Source: an uncultured Clostridia bacterium
Lineage (GTDB): Bacteria; Bacillota; Clostridia; Oscillospirales; Acutalibacteraceae
Assembly: GCA_905235625.1 (NCBI GenBank)
Contig: CAJOLX010000006.1
Coordinates: 39,003-103,002, forward strand
Direction of reading: 5' to 3'
Length of the DNA: 64,000 nucleotides
In this document: positions 24,892 to 33,398 of the stretch, in pieces
How positions within the stretch are numbered: the first letter of the stretch is position 1
Layout of the letters: each line of letters starts with the position of its first letter
Notes under the pieces: model-generated
Told to the model about the DNA's origin: nothing
Databases searched by the model: none
What the model saw: the letters and a program-made list of their open reading frames with translations, nothing else
Program-made: the position numbers and the translations under genes

Positions 24892-24948
24892 TTGCCGATA
24901 AATCGGAAATATTGCAATGGAGCATTTCCGCGCAGCCTGCAAGCCGTG

Positions 24949-25016
24949 ATTCAGAATGACCCGTTTGTTAAATAGCTCGGCGTAAAGTATCGGGTCATTC
25001 GCTGAAATTCTGAATT
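24949..25016. repeat. Long interrupted inverted repeat
   Basis: ATTCAGAATGACCCG (24949-24963) is matched on the other strand by CGGGTCATT plus ATTCTGAAT (24991-25016), where the right arm carries about 10 extra bases (CGCTGAAATT). No T-run follows. It sits in the 171-base gap between the Rrf2 and HdeD-like genes and could be an mRNA hairpin or a decayed repeat. Confidence 0.45.
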
Positions 25017-25062
25017 TGGGGAATTTACATAAATTAAAAAGATTAAAAACGGAGGAGAAACT

Positions 25063-25617
25063 ATGAAAACATTTGTTAAGGTTCTTTCGGTCATAATGGG
25101 CATTTTTATGATCGTATGCGGCATTTATTGCATTTGTCAGCCAAGCACCACGGCGCTTATGATGGGCTATGTGGTAGGTCTGTCAATGATATTTGACGCA
25201 GTTGCCGGCTTTGCCTTTTGGGCTCAGGAGAAAAAGGCAGGCCGCCCCGACGGCTGGCTGCTCACAAGCGCCGTAATCTCGGCTGTGCTCGGCTTCTTCC
25301 TTGTGAACAGCTCTGCTCTTCAGCTTGCCGTTGACGCATTTATCATTTATTACATTGCGGCATGGCTTCTGTGCCAAGGCATTCTCGCCGTTGTCAGAGC
25401 CTTAAAAATTCGCAGGCTCCACAAAAATCTGAATACCGTAAAGTTAGGCGCTCACTGGTACGTCCTGCTTTGCCTCGGAATCGTTGTCTGCGCATTCGGC
25501 ATACTTTGCTTCTTTAAGCCCATTATTATCGCTTCGACCATCGGCGTGTTCATCGGCATCGGCGTTATCAGCGCGGGAGCCGACATAATCACCATCGCCA
25601 CAATCAAAGAGGTTTGA
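25063..25617 (+). CDS. HdeD-like (DUF308) membrane protein
   Basis: A 184-residue protein with about six membrane helices in two groups of three, separated by a basic loop (KIRRLHKNLN). This is the HdeD/DUF308 layout (VLSVIMGIFMIVCGIYCI early; GIVVCAFGILCFFKP later). HdeD protects against acid in enterobacteria; in Firmicutes its role is unproven. GGAGGAG lies before the ATG. It may be controlled by the Rrf2 regulator upstream. Confidence 0.82.
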   Translation: MKTFVKVLSVIMGIFMIVCGIYCICQPSTTALMMGYVVGLSMIFDAVAGFAFWAQEKKAGRPDGWLLTSAVISAVLGFFLVNSSALQLAVDAFIIYYIAAWLLCQGILAVVRALKIRRLHKNLNTVKLGAHWYVLLCLGIVVCAFGILCFFKPIIIASTIGVFIGIGVISAGADIITIATIKEV

Positions 25618-25654
25618 TTTAAACGGGCGTTTTAAAACGCTTAACGTTAAAAAG

Positions 25655-25702
25655 AGCGGGCTTTCATAAACCAAAATGCGGCTTATGAATCCCGCTTTTT
25701 GC
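25655..25702 (+). terminator. Rho-independent terminator
   Basis: A two-part stem AGCGGG plus TTCATAA pairs with TTATGAA plus CCCGCT, small internal bulges, then TTTTTGCC. It ends the HdeD-like gene. Confidence 0.75.
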
Positions 25703-25838
25703 CTTTAATGAGCCTTGCCCGCAGGGGCAAATTGCCGCTTTCTATTGATATTAACGCCGATTTGTGCGATAATGATAAACAGGAAATCTTTAAACGGAGT
25801 TTTAAGCCGAAACGCCGCGAAACAGAAAGGATTGTGTG

Positions 25839-27188
25839 ATGACTAAATCAAACGAATTTTTAAAAAAGCATGCGCTTCTCTGCAGGGAGAATGACAGCAT
25901 CGGCAAGCCTCTTTTTAACGAATACGGTGTTAAAAAAGGGCTTCGCGATGAAAAGGGAGAAGGAGTCCTCACCGGGCTCACAAACATCTCTTCCATTAAG
26001 GCGTTTGAGTTTGAGGAAGGCGAAAAAATACCGTGCGACGGCGAACTTTTATACAGAGGCTACGACGTTAAGGATATGATAAAGGCATCCGCCGGCAACC
26101 GTTTCGTTTTTGAAGAAGCGGCTTACCTGCTTTTGTTCGGCGCTCTGCCGACCGCGGATGAGCTTATGGATTTTAAAGAGGCTCTAAACGAGCTTATGCG
26201 TCTGCCGTCAAACTTCACGAGGGACGTTATAATGAAAGCGGCAAGCGGTGACGTAATGAACTCCATGACGAGGAGCATTCTTACTCTCGCTTCTTATGAC
26301 AGCTCCAAGGACGATTTGTCGATTGAAAACGTTTTAAGGCAGAGCATGGGCCTTATCAGCGTGTTTCCCATGCTTGCGGTTTACGCCTATCACGCTTACA
26401 ATCACTATGAGCGCGACGACAGCATGTATATTCACAGGCCCGACCCCGCTCTTTCGACCTCCGAGAATTTCCTTCGTATGCTGAGGCCCGATATGAAATA
26501 CAGCGAGCTCGAGGCCGAGGTGCTTGACATCTGCCTGCTGCTTCACATGGAGCACGGCGGCGGCAACAATTCCACCTTCACAACGAGGGTGGTCACCTCC
26601 GCGGGCACCGACACTTACTCTGCCATTGCGGCGGCGATGTCTTCGCTTAAGGGCAAAAAGCACGGCGGCGCAAACCTGCAGGTCATAAATATGATGGACG
26701 ATGTAAAGGCGCACGTGACCGATTATCACGATGAGGAAGAAATAAGCGCTTACCTTCGCAAGATACTCAGAAAAGAAGCTTATGACGGAAAAGGGCTCAT
26801 TTACGGAATGGGTCACGCCGTTTATTCTCTTTCCGACCCGAGAGAAAGAGTGCTCAAGGGCTTCGTTGAAATGCTCGCCGACGAAAAGGGAAGAGGCGAC
26901 GATATGGCGCTTTATAACAACATCGAAAAGGCAGCTCCCGTGCTGATAGCAGAGGAGCGCCACATTTACAAGGGCGTCAGCCCCAACGTTGATTTTTACA
27001 GCGGATTTATTTACGATATGCTCGATATACCCGGAGAGCTCTTTACGCCTCTTTTTGCCATTGCGAGAATAGTCGGCTGGAGCGCTCACAGGCTCGAGGA
27101 GCTTGTAACGACGGATAAGATTATCCGCCCCGCCTACAAATCTCTCGTCAGCAAAAACGAATATATTCCCATGGATGCGAGAAAATAA
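25839..27188 (+). CDS. Citrate synthase family protein
   Basis: A 449-residue citrate/2-methylcitrate synthase, which condenses acetyl-CoA (or propionyl-CoA) with oxaloacetate. The ATG at 25839 is preferred to the adjacent GTG; AGAAAGGA lies upstream. The catalytic His and substrate-binding segments are visible: LHMEHGGGNNSTF, KGKKHGGAN, YGMGHAVY, and the catalytic Asp in NVDFYSGFIYDML. The N-terminal 60 residues precede the usual RGYDVKDM start of the large domain. It could feed the oxaloacetate pool used by the decarboxylase at 36-40 kb in reverse (inference). Confidence 0.93.
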   Translation: MTKSNEFLKKHALLCRENDSIGKPLFNEYGVKKGLRDEKGEGVLTGLTNISSIKAFEFEEGEKIPCDGELLYRGYDVKDMIKASAGNRFVFEEAAYLLLFGALPTADELMDFKEALNELMRLPSNFTRDVIMKAASGDVMNSMTRSILTLASYDSSKDDLSIENVLRQSMGLISVFPMLAVYAYHAYNHYERDDSMYIHRPDPALSTSENFLRMLRPDMKYSELEAEVLDICLLLHMEHGGGNNSTFTTRVVTSAGTDTYSAIAAAMSSLKGKKHGGANLQVINMMDDVKAHVTDYHDEEEISAYLRKILRKEAYDGKGLIYGMGHAVYSLSDPRERVLKGFVEMLADEKGRGDDMALYNNIEKAAPVLIAEERHIYKGVSPNVDFYSGFIYDMLDIPGELFTPLFAIARIVGWSAHRLEELVTTDKIIRPAYKSLVSKNEYIPMDARK

Positions 27189-27232
27189 CGGTATTTGAAA
27201 ACGCAGGGGATTCCTTCTTAAACCGAATTGAC

Positions 27233-27613
27233 ATGGGCAGAATTTTCGAAGCCATAGAGCGTTCCGATTATCTGCTTCTCTGTAACGTGCAGAAATGCAT
27301 GGAAGAAAGCGGCGGCGACAGAGCTTATCTCACCGAGATAGCAGAGCGCATGCGGCTTACCGTCGTTGAAACGTCCGGGGCGGTAAAAATCCTTGAAGAC
27401 AAGGGCTGCGTTTCCCGGAAAATGGATGAAAACAAAGAGCGCACCTACGTGATGCTCACCGGCAAAGCGAAAAATTCCATGGATGCTCAAAACCGTAAAA
27501 TGGAAAACGCTTATCGCAAAATAACCCGGGAAATATCCGACGAAGACCTTCGCCTCACCGTCGGCACGCTCAAAAAGATACGCGAAATAATAAAAGAAAC
27601 CGAAACCGACTGA
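27233..27613 (+). CDS. MarR-like winged-helix regulator
   Basis: A 126-residue protein with an HTH (TEIAERMRLTVVETSGAVKILEDKGCVSRK), a wing (MDENKERTYVMLTGKA) and a C-terminal helix pair, the MarR layout. The N-terminal dimerisation helices are short. The ribosome site is poor: AGGGGA lies well upstream of the ATG. It sits 44 bases after citrate synthase and 49 before the EamA-like gene. Targets unknown. Confidence 0.75.
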   Translation: MGRIFEAIERSDYLLLCNVQKCMEESGGDRAYLTEIAERMRLTVVETSGAVKILEDKGCVSRKMDENKERTYVMLTGKAKNSMDAQNRKMENAYRKITREISDEDLRLTVGTLKKIREIIKETETD

Positions 27614-27662
27614 TAAAAGCCCTTTCGGTAAGATGAAGTTTTCGGACTTCGGAGGGATAATT

Positions 27663-28076
27663 ATGTGGTTTATATTGGCGCTCGGTTCGGCGGTATTCGC
27701 CGCTCTCACCTCAATACTCGCAAAGGTGGGTATCGAAGGCGTAGGCTCAAACCTTGCCACAGCCATACGCACTATGGTGGTGCTCGTTATGGCGTGGGGC
27801 ATGGTGTTTATTACCAATCAGCAAAGCGGAATTAAAGGCATAAGCAAGGAAAGCTGGATTTTTCTTATCCTTTCCGGGCTCGCTACGGGCGCGTCCTGGC
27901 TTTGCTACTATAAGGCGCTGCAGATAGGCGACGTTTCAAAGGTCGTGCCCATTGATAAGCTGTCCGTCGTGATAACGCTCGTTTTGGCGTTCGCTTTTCT
28001 TCACGAAAAATTCACGGCAAAATCGCTTATCGGATGCGCTCTGATAGGCGCGGGCACGGTGCTTATGGTGCTGTAA
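27663..28076 (+). CDS. Half-size EamA/DMT-family membrane protein
   Basis: A 137-residue protein with about five membrane helices, equal to one EamA repeat. GGAGGG is 6 bases before the ATG. Segments such as WFILALGSAVFAALTSILAK, the central ALQIGDVSKVVPIDKLSVV and AGTVLMVL are typical of the single-repeat EamA proteins, which must dimerise to form a transporter. Full-length DMT proteins have two repeats; the gene at 31811-32659 is of that kind. Substrate unknown. Confidence 0.82.
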   Translation: MWFILALGSAVFAALTSILAKVGIEGVGSNLATAIRTMVVLVMAWGMVFITNQQSGIKGISKESWIFLILSGLATGASWLCYYKALQIGDVSKVVPIDKLSVVITLVLAFAFLHEKFTAKSLIGCALIGAGTVLMVL

Positions 28077-28156
28077 AATTAACCGGTCGTTCTTTTGGAG
28101 GCAGCCGGTCTCATTCTGAGTATATTAAAATCAAATCGGAAACGGGAGGAGTAATA

Positions 28157-29992
28157 ATGAAGAAACATTTAAAAAGAGCGCTGACTCTGGCGCTCTGCGC
28201 GCTTATGCTCGCGCCGTTTTCTTTCACGGCTTTTGCGGCAGAGGCGAAAAGGACGAGCTGTTCCGACGACTGTGAATTTTACCCGACCATTATCGTGCCG
28301 GGTCTCGGTCAGTCAAGCGTTTGCGTAACCGATGACGACGGAAACTTTGTGCTCGATAAAGACGGAAACAAAATCTCCGCCTTCCCCGCCTACATTCAGA
28401 TTGACAAAATCGTAAAGAGAATTCTTCCCTCTGCTCTCGCAACTCTCGCTCTTCAAAAGGACGTGGGCTTTTCGGATGCGTTTGCCGACGTTATTGACGA
28501 CTGCTTCGGCATAAACTCAAGCGACCTTGAGGCTCAGAATACGGGCAACGTAATCACCGAAAAGTTCCCTTATTCCTACGAGGAATGCAGCGAATACGAG
28601 AGAAGCATAATCAACAGCCACATTCCCTTTGATATTTACCCCACCGACCTTCCGAAGGACCACTTATATTATTTCTCATACAATTCCTTCGGCAATCACA
28701 TCGACCTCGTGGACGAGCTTTATGATTACGTTCAGCTTGTAAAGGCGCAGACGGGCCATGACAAAATCAACATCGTGCCCATCAGCCAGGGCGGCGGCAT
28801 TTTTGCTGGACTTTTGGAATATCATCCCGACGTTGCAAATGATTTTCACAAGGTGATTTGCATCGTTCCCGCGCTCAACGGCTCAAGAATAATAGGCGAC
28901 GTTTTTAACGGCCGCATAAAATTCCTTGACGCCGATTATCTCTATAACGGCTTCCTCGAGGAGCTCCGCCTGCTCGACGAATACACGGCAAGGCTTATTG
29001 AGATACTCGTGCGCATTCTGCCCGATGAGGTTATCATGGCTTCGCTTGAAAAGGGCGTTGACCACCTCGTTGAAAACGTGATGATAAGAAGCACGAGCAT
29101 GTGGTCGCTTTGCCCTGCTGAGGATTATCCGGGCGCTGCCGAAAAATATCTTTCTTCGCCCGAAATGGCGGATATAAAAGCTCAGACCGACAAATACTAT
29201 CACGCTCAGCTTAACGCGCGCGACAACGTGCAGAAGCTTGTTGATATGGGCGTGCAGGTGTTTAACGTTGCGGAATACAACTTCCCGATAATCAACGTCG
29301 GCGATAACTGGAACACCGAAAACGGAGATTATATCATACAGCTTGACTCCACCTCAATGGGCGCTTATTCCGCAAACTGCGGCGAAACTCTGCCCGACGA
29401 TTACGTTCAGAAGAACACCCACTGCTCCAATCCCGGGCACAACCACATTTCTCCCGACAGAGTCGTTGACGCTTCCGCAGGCCTTCTGCCCGATACTACC
29501 TTCTATTTTGAGGGTCAGAGGCACGACCTTACTCAGCATAACGACGTCATATTGAAAATCGCAATGCGGCTTATCGCTGACGATGACATCAAGGACGTTT
29601 ATTCTTCACCCGAATTCCCGCAGTTCCTTTCCGGCAGAAACGTTAAAAATCTGCTTGAGCTTATCGACACAGCCGAAAGCCTTGACGGAGCGTTCATTCT
29701 GCCCGCAAGGCGCAGAGCAATTGACGACGCCGTTAAAAACGCAAAAGAGATTATGAACGACAATCTCGCGACCGGTGATCGGATGAAAGAGAGCGAGCAG
29801 GCTCTCGCGAAAGCTCTCGCCGCGGTAGGCAAAGCGGAAGTTGAAAAAGAAAAAAATCCCGCCCTTCTCAGAAGAATCAGCGAGTATCTTTATGATAATT
29901 TCGGCACGAACGGTTACTCCGAAATGCCGGCTGTTATTCTTAAGAAAATAGGCGGAAATATAACGGATTTCTTCAAATCAATTTTCGCGTAA
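28157..29992 (+). CDS. Secreted lipase/esterase-like alpha/beta hydrolase
   Basis: A 611-residue exported protein. The start is the ATG after GGGAGGAG. A Sec signal (about residues 1-26) ends at AFA. PTIIVPGLGQS resembles the oxyanion region of lipases, and VPISQGGGIF holds a Ser in a nucleophile elbow. A distal His is likely in FEGQRHDLTQHND, which is the right distance from the Ser. Residues 530-600 are helical and charged, like FIVAR-type binding modules (LPARRRAIDDAVKNAKEIM). The natural substrate is unknown. A bidirectional terminator follows. Confidence 0.75.
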   Translation: MKKHLKRALTLALCALMLAPFSFTAFAAEAKRTSCSDDCEFYPTIIVPGLGQSSVCVTDDDGNFVLDKDGNKISAFPAYIQIDKIVKRILPSALATLALQKDVGFSDAFADVIDDCFGINSSDLEAQNTGNVITEKFPYSYEECSEYERSIINSHIPFDIYPTDLPKDHLYYFSYNSFGNHIDLVDELYDYVQLVKAQTGHDKINIVPISQGGGIFAGLLEYHPDVANDFHKVICIVPALNGSRIIGDVFNGRIKFLDADYLYNGFLEELRLLDEYTARLIEILVRILPDEVIMASLEKGVDHLVENVMIRSTSMWSLCPAEDYPGAAEKYLSSPEMADIKAQTDKYYHAQLNARDNVQKLVDMGVQVFNVAEYNFPIINVGDNWNTENGDYIIQLDSTSMGAYSANCGETLPDDYVQKNTHCSNPGHNHISPDRVVDASAGLLPDTTFYFEGQRHDLTQHNDVILKIAMRLIADDDIKDVYSSPEFPQFLSGRNVKNLLELIDTAESLDGAFILPARRRAIDDAVKNAKEIMNDNLATGDRMKESEQALAKALAAVGKAEVEKEKNPALLRRISEYLYDNFGTNGYSEMPAVILKKIGGNITDFFKSIFA

Positions 29993-30003
29993 AACTCAAT
30001 AAA

Positions 30004-30053
30004 AACGGGGCTGTCATCGGCGCTTTTCGGCGTTTGTGACAGCCCCTGTTTTT
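30004..30053. terminator. Bidirectional terminator between convergent genes
   Basis: A 10-bp stem GGGGCTGTCA/TGACAGCCCC has a 20-base loop. T-runs flank both sides: TGTTTTTTAC on the plus strand and, reading the minus strand, CGTTTTTATT. It serves the lipase-like gene and the aldo/keto reductase gene. Confidence 0.85.
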
Positions 30054-30064
30054 TACTTTTAATT

Positions 30065-31156
30065 TTATGCCTTGTCAAACACTTCGGAGCACTGCTTTAA
30101 GTATTCCGTTACCTCGAGGTGCTGAGGGCAGGCGTTTTCGCACTGACCGCAGCCGATGCAGTCGCACGCTCTCGAAGAAGCGGTGACGGCGGCTTCATAG
30201 TCGGCGGCGCCCTCTTCCGTTTTGCCGAAAATGAGCTGTTTGTTCCTCGCGGCAAACACGGCGGGGATGGGTATCTGCTTTGGGCAGCCCTTCGCGCAGT
30301 ATCCGCAGGCGGTGCAGGGGATTGATTTCACTGCGTTAAAAGCCTGCCTTGCTTTGAGAATTGTTTCTTCTTCGCTTTTTGAAAGGCCTTTAAAATCCTT
30401 CATAACGTTAAGGTTATCCTGCATCTGCTCAATGTTTGACATGCCCGAAAGCACGGAGCGAACGCCGTCAAGCGAAGCGGCAAAGCGCAGCGCCCACGAG
30501 GCGTAAGAAGCGTCGGGCTCGGCGGCTTTTAAAATGTCTTTGACCTCCTGCGGCGGGTCGGCAAGGCTGCCGCCCTTGACAGGCTCCATTATCACTATTT
30601 CTTTGCCGTGCTTTCTCGCGACCTCGTAATTTTCTCTTGACCTTACTTTTTCGCTCTCCCAGTCGCAGTAGTTAATCTGAAGCTGAACGAAATCAACGTC
30701 GGGATGCTCCGTTAAGAGCTTATCGAGCAATTCGGGGCCTCCGTGAAATGAAAAACCGTAGTTTTTGATTTTACCCTTTTTCTGCTCTTCTTTAACGAAT
30801 TCCCAAAGGTCAAATTTATCATATCTGCCGTAATTTTTTTCCATAAGGCTGTGCAGCAGATAATAATCAAAATATTCCGCTTTTGTCTTTTTAAGGCTCG
30901 TGTCAAGCTGAGAACGCGCCATTTTTTCGGTAAGAGCTATGGATGCGTTCAGCTTTGTCGCGAGGGTATAGGTCTCTCTTTTGTGCCTTGAGCAGAGCGC
31001 CTTGCACGCGGCGTCTTCCGAGCCGGGGTAGATGTAAGCGGTGTCAAAATAAGTGCCGCCCGCCTCGATAAACATATCCGCCATTTTGCTCGTTTGCTCA
31101 ATATCGATTGAAAGCGCCTTTTTCGGCAGACGCATGAGCCCGAATCCAAGCTTCAT
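30065..31156 (-). CDS. Aldo/keto reductase with C-terminal ferredoxin domain
   Basis: A 363-residue oxidoreductase. The ATG at 31156 follows GAGGTGAT; an in-frame GTG at 31165 lies inside that ribosome site. Residues 1-260 are an aldo/keto reductase TIM barrel (FDTAYIYPGSE with the catalytic Asp and Tyr, YYLLHS). The C-terminal part has CTACGYCAKGCP and CDCIGCGQCENACP, two 4Fe-4S sites. Such fusions are common in anaerobes and probably use ferredoxin-linked electrons. The tetR-type gene 10 bases upstream in transcription order probably controls it. Confidence 0.92.
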   Translation of the reverse strand: MKLGFGLMRLPKKALSIDIEQTSKMADMFIEAGGTYFDTAYIYPGSEDAACKALCSRHKRETYTLATKLNASIALTEKMARSQLDTSLKKTKAEYFDYYLLHSLMEKNYGRYDKFDLWEFVKEEQKKGKIKNYGFSFHGGPELLDKLLTEHPDVDFVQLQINYCDWESEKVRSRENYEVARKHGKEIVIMEPVKGGSLADPPQEVKDILKAAEPDASYASWALRFAASLDGVRSVLSGMSNIEQMQDNLNVMKDFKGLSKSEEETILKARQAFNAVKSIPCTACGYCAKGCPKQIPIPAVFAARNKQLIFGKTEEGAADYEAAVTASSRACDCIGCGQCENACPQHLEVTEYLKQCSEVFDKA

Positions 31157-31166
31157 ATTTATCACC

Positions 31167-31742
31167 TCAGGGCCTGTTGATCAGAATTTTTCTCGCAAAG
31201 CTTACGCAGTAATCCGCCATTTTTTCGGGCGGCTCCGCCATGCCGTTTTTGCACCACTCGATTATAACTTTTTTGAGCGCTATTTCAACGGCTACAACGT
31301 CGTAATAATCATAAGCGCCGTAAGTGTTGATTTTTTTGTCAACGTAAGTTTTGCCGCACAAAATCTCGTAGCTTATCAGCTTTGAATTTAAAAGAACGTC
31401 GCAATACTTTTTGTTTTCTTTGAGAAAAGTGAACAAATCAAACAGCGAAGCTCTGCTTTTGTCTTCGTCCGCTTTATCGTCAAAAAATTCATCGACCAAT
31501 TTAACGATGAGATTGTCGAGCTCTTTTACAACGTCCGTTTTGCTCTTGAAATTTCTGTAAAAAGCGGTGCGGGAAACTCCGGCTCTGTCAACGATTTCGG
31601 TAACCGTGATTTTTTCAAAAGGCTTTTCGGCGGCAAGAAGCACCAAAGCGCCGAGAATGCTGTTGCGGGTGATCTGCCTTGACTTTTCATTTGACAGCTT
31701 AAGCAGCTCGTCTTTGCTGAGCTTCCTTAACTTTTCGTCCAT
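31167..31742 (-). CDS. TetR-family transcriptional regulator
   Basis: A 191-residue regulator. The second ATG (31742) is preferred because AAGAGG sits 9 bases before it; the first ATG (31751) abuts that site. The HTH is canonical (ITVTEIVDRAGVSRTAFYRNFKSK). The C-terminal ligand domain is of the type seen with aldo/keto reductases. A 20-base palindrome lies about 22 bases upstream and the ferredoxin-reductase gene directly follows, suggesting a self-regulated two-gene unit. Confidence 0.9.
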   Translation of the reverse strand: MDEKLRKLSKDELLKLSNEKSRQITRNSILGALVLLAAEKPFEKITVTEIVDRAGVSRTAFYRNFKSKTDVVKELDNLIVKLVDEFFDDKADEDKSRASLFDLFTFLKENKKYCDVLLNSKLISYEILCGKTYVDKKINTYGAYDYYDVVAVEIALKKVIIEWCKNGMAEPPEKMADYCVSFARKILINRP

Positions 31743-31763
31743 CGGTATCATCCTCTTAAAAGA

Positions 31764-31783
31764 TATGCCTTGTTACGGGCATA
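31764..31783. promoter_or_regulatory. Palindromic operator-like site upstream of the TetR gene
   Basis: TATGCC-N8-GGCATA, a perfect 6-bp inverted repeat, is centred about 30 bases upstream of the regulator start. Size and place fit a TetR operator. No clear -35/-10 pair was found around it. Confidence 0.5.
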
Positions 31784-31810
31784 AGGTGTCGGAGATTTGT
31801 ATAAACTGAC

Positions 31811-32659
31811 TTACAAGAGCGCGAGCGCAAGTATGCCGAGCATTGAGAGCAAAACGGATATGATTTCTTTTTTGCCGGGCTTTTTTTGAGTGAAAAAGCT
31901 GTAAACCGTTGAAAGAATCATAACTCCGCCCGTAGCGAACGGATACTGCGCCGAGGCGGGCAAAACCCTGAGAGAAATGAGCAAAAGCAGATTGCCCACG
32001 GCGCACATTACACCGTAACCGCCCATATAAACGAGCCCCTTGCCTTTGACAATGCCGATTTTCTCTTTCGGAAAAATCATCAGAACGAGGCACAGTATCA
32101 CTATGAACGCTTCAATCAGCACGGAATATCCCGCGTCGCTCGTTTTGTTAAAATCGGCGGCGCTGAAAAACTTGTTGATAACGCCGTAAAGACCGTTTGT
32201 TATGAAAACTCCCGCATAGTAGCCGGCGGCGCCCTTTTTGCTGCCCTTTTCAATAGTGAAAACGAGCGAAACGGCAACAAGCGCAAGGCAGATGATTTTG
32301 CCCGCGGTCAGCTCTTCGTCAAAAAAGATAATTCCCGCGGCAAACGGCATGACCATGCCGCCGAGCATGCTGAAAACGGAATACTTTGAAAGATTCGTTT
32401 TGTCGAGAGCGCGCAGCGAAAAGACGTTGAAGAATATCACGTCAACCGCCGCGACGAAAGCGACAACGGCTGTGAAAGCCGTTATTTCAAAGTGAAATTT
32501 GTTTATTATGAGCAGCGCCGCGAATCCCGCGAAATGCGAGCCTGCGGCAAATTTCAAAACAGCGTCCGTGCCCGAGCCGTACTTTTCGCGGTATTTGTCG
32601 CTGAAAACGAACACCAGGCTGAAAAGCAGGGCGGAAATGCTTATAACTCCGTAATACAT
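31811..32659 (-). CDS. DMT-superfamily (EamA) transporter
   Basis: A 282-residue integral membrane protein with about ten helices and two EamA-type halves. Typical segments are a first helix with ISALLFSLVFVFSDKY, the mid-protein MPFAAGIIFFDEELTAGKIICL and the final MLGILALALL. Substrate unknown. It begins 12 bases after the nadE stop and has no visible ribosome site of its own, so it is likely translated by coupling at the end of the long minus-strand operon. Confidence 0.82.
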   Translation of the reverse strand: MYYGVISISALLFSLVFVFSDKYREKYGSGTDAVLKFAAGSHFAGFAALLIINKFHFEITAFTAVVAFVAAVDVIFFNVFSLRALDKTNLSKYSVFSMLGGMVMPFAAGIIFFDEELTAGKIICLALVAVSLVFTIEKGSKKGAAGYYAGVFITNGLYGVINKFFSAADFNKTSDAGYSVLIEAFIVILCLVLMIFPKEKIGIVKGKGLVYMGGYGVMCAVGNLLLLISLRVLPASAQYPFATGGVMILSTVYSFFTQKKPGKKEIISVLLSMLGILALALL

Positions 32660-32671
32660 AATGGCTTTAAG

Positions 32672-33397
32672 TTATTTTGCGGGGTCAAATGAAGGAATGA
32701 CCTGCAGCTTGAAGAGATTGTTCTTATGCAGAGTGTCAATTCTTTCTTTGGTCTTTTCGTCGTCGATTTCACCCGTGCGGATGTATCTGTCAAGCACGGC
32801 GTATGTAAAGCCGAGGTTATCCTCGTCCGTTTTGCCGCTCAGACCGTCCGAGGGAGTTTTGTCTATGAGAGAGGCGGGCAGACCGAGAAGCCTGCCGATT
32901 TCTTTCACTTCATGCACGGTAAGATTCGCGAGCGGGCTGAAATCACCTGCGCTGTCGCCGTATCTCGTTGAGTAGCCGACCCAGTCTTCCGACATATTGC
33001 AGGTGTTTGCCACTCTGCCGTTATTGCTCTGAGACACAGCGTAAAGCACCGACATTCTTATTCTCGGCGGCAGATTTATTCTGCTCTGTTCGCTCAGCTC
33101 AAACGGAATTGCGTTTTTAACGCCGTTTACAGCCTCGGCGATGTTTACGACGCAGTGCTTTATGCCGAGTGTGTCAACGAGCAGGTGAGCGCAGTCAATG
33201 TCGCTTTGCTCGCCGTTAGGCATAAGAACGCCTATCACTCTGTCTTTGCCGAGCGCCTCAACGCAGAGAGCGGCGGTAACGGAGCTGTCTTTGCCGCCGG
33301 AAATGCCCACAACGGCGTTACAGCCCTTTCCGTTTTCTTCAAAGAAGTTTCTTATCCATTCAACGCAGGCGTCCTTAACGTTTTTTGCATCAAACAT
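32672..33397 (-). CDS. nadE: NH3-dependent NAD+ synthetase NadE
   Basis: A 241-residue enzyme that makes NAD+ from deamido-NAD, ATP and ammonia in the last step of NAD synthesis. The PP-loop is SGGKDSS (33-39). NTCNMSEDWVGYSTRYGDSAGDF holds the substrate loops. The amidase (glutamine) domain is absent, so it depends on ammonia. It starts 1 base after the kinase gene upstream, with AAGGTGA as the ribosome site overlapping that gene's end. Confidence 0.95.
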   Translation of the reverse strand: MFDAKNVKDACVEWIRNFFEENGKGCNAVVGISGGKDSSVTAALCVEALGKDRVIGVLMPNGEQSDIDCAHLLVDTLGIKHCVVNIAEAVNGVKNAIPFELSEQSRINLPPRIRMSVLYAVSQSNNGRVANTCNMSEDWVGYSTRYGDSAGDFSPLANLTVHEVKEIGRLLGLPASLIDKTPSDGLSGKTDEDNLGFTYAVLDRYIRTGEIDDEKTKERIDTLHKNNLFKLQVIPSFDPAK

Positions 33398-33398
33398 T

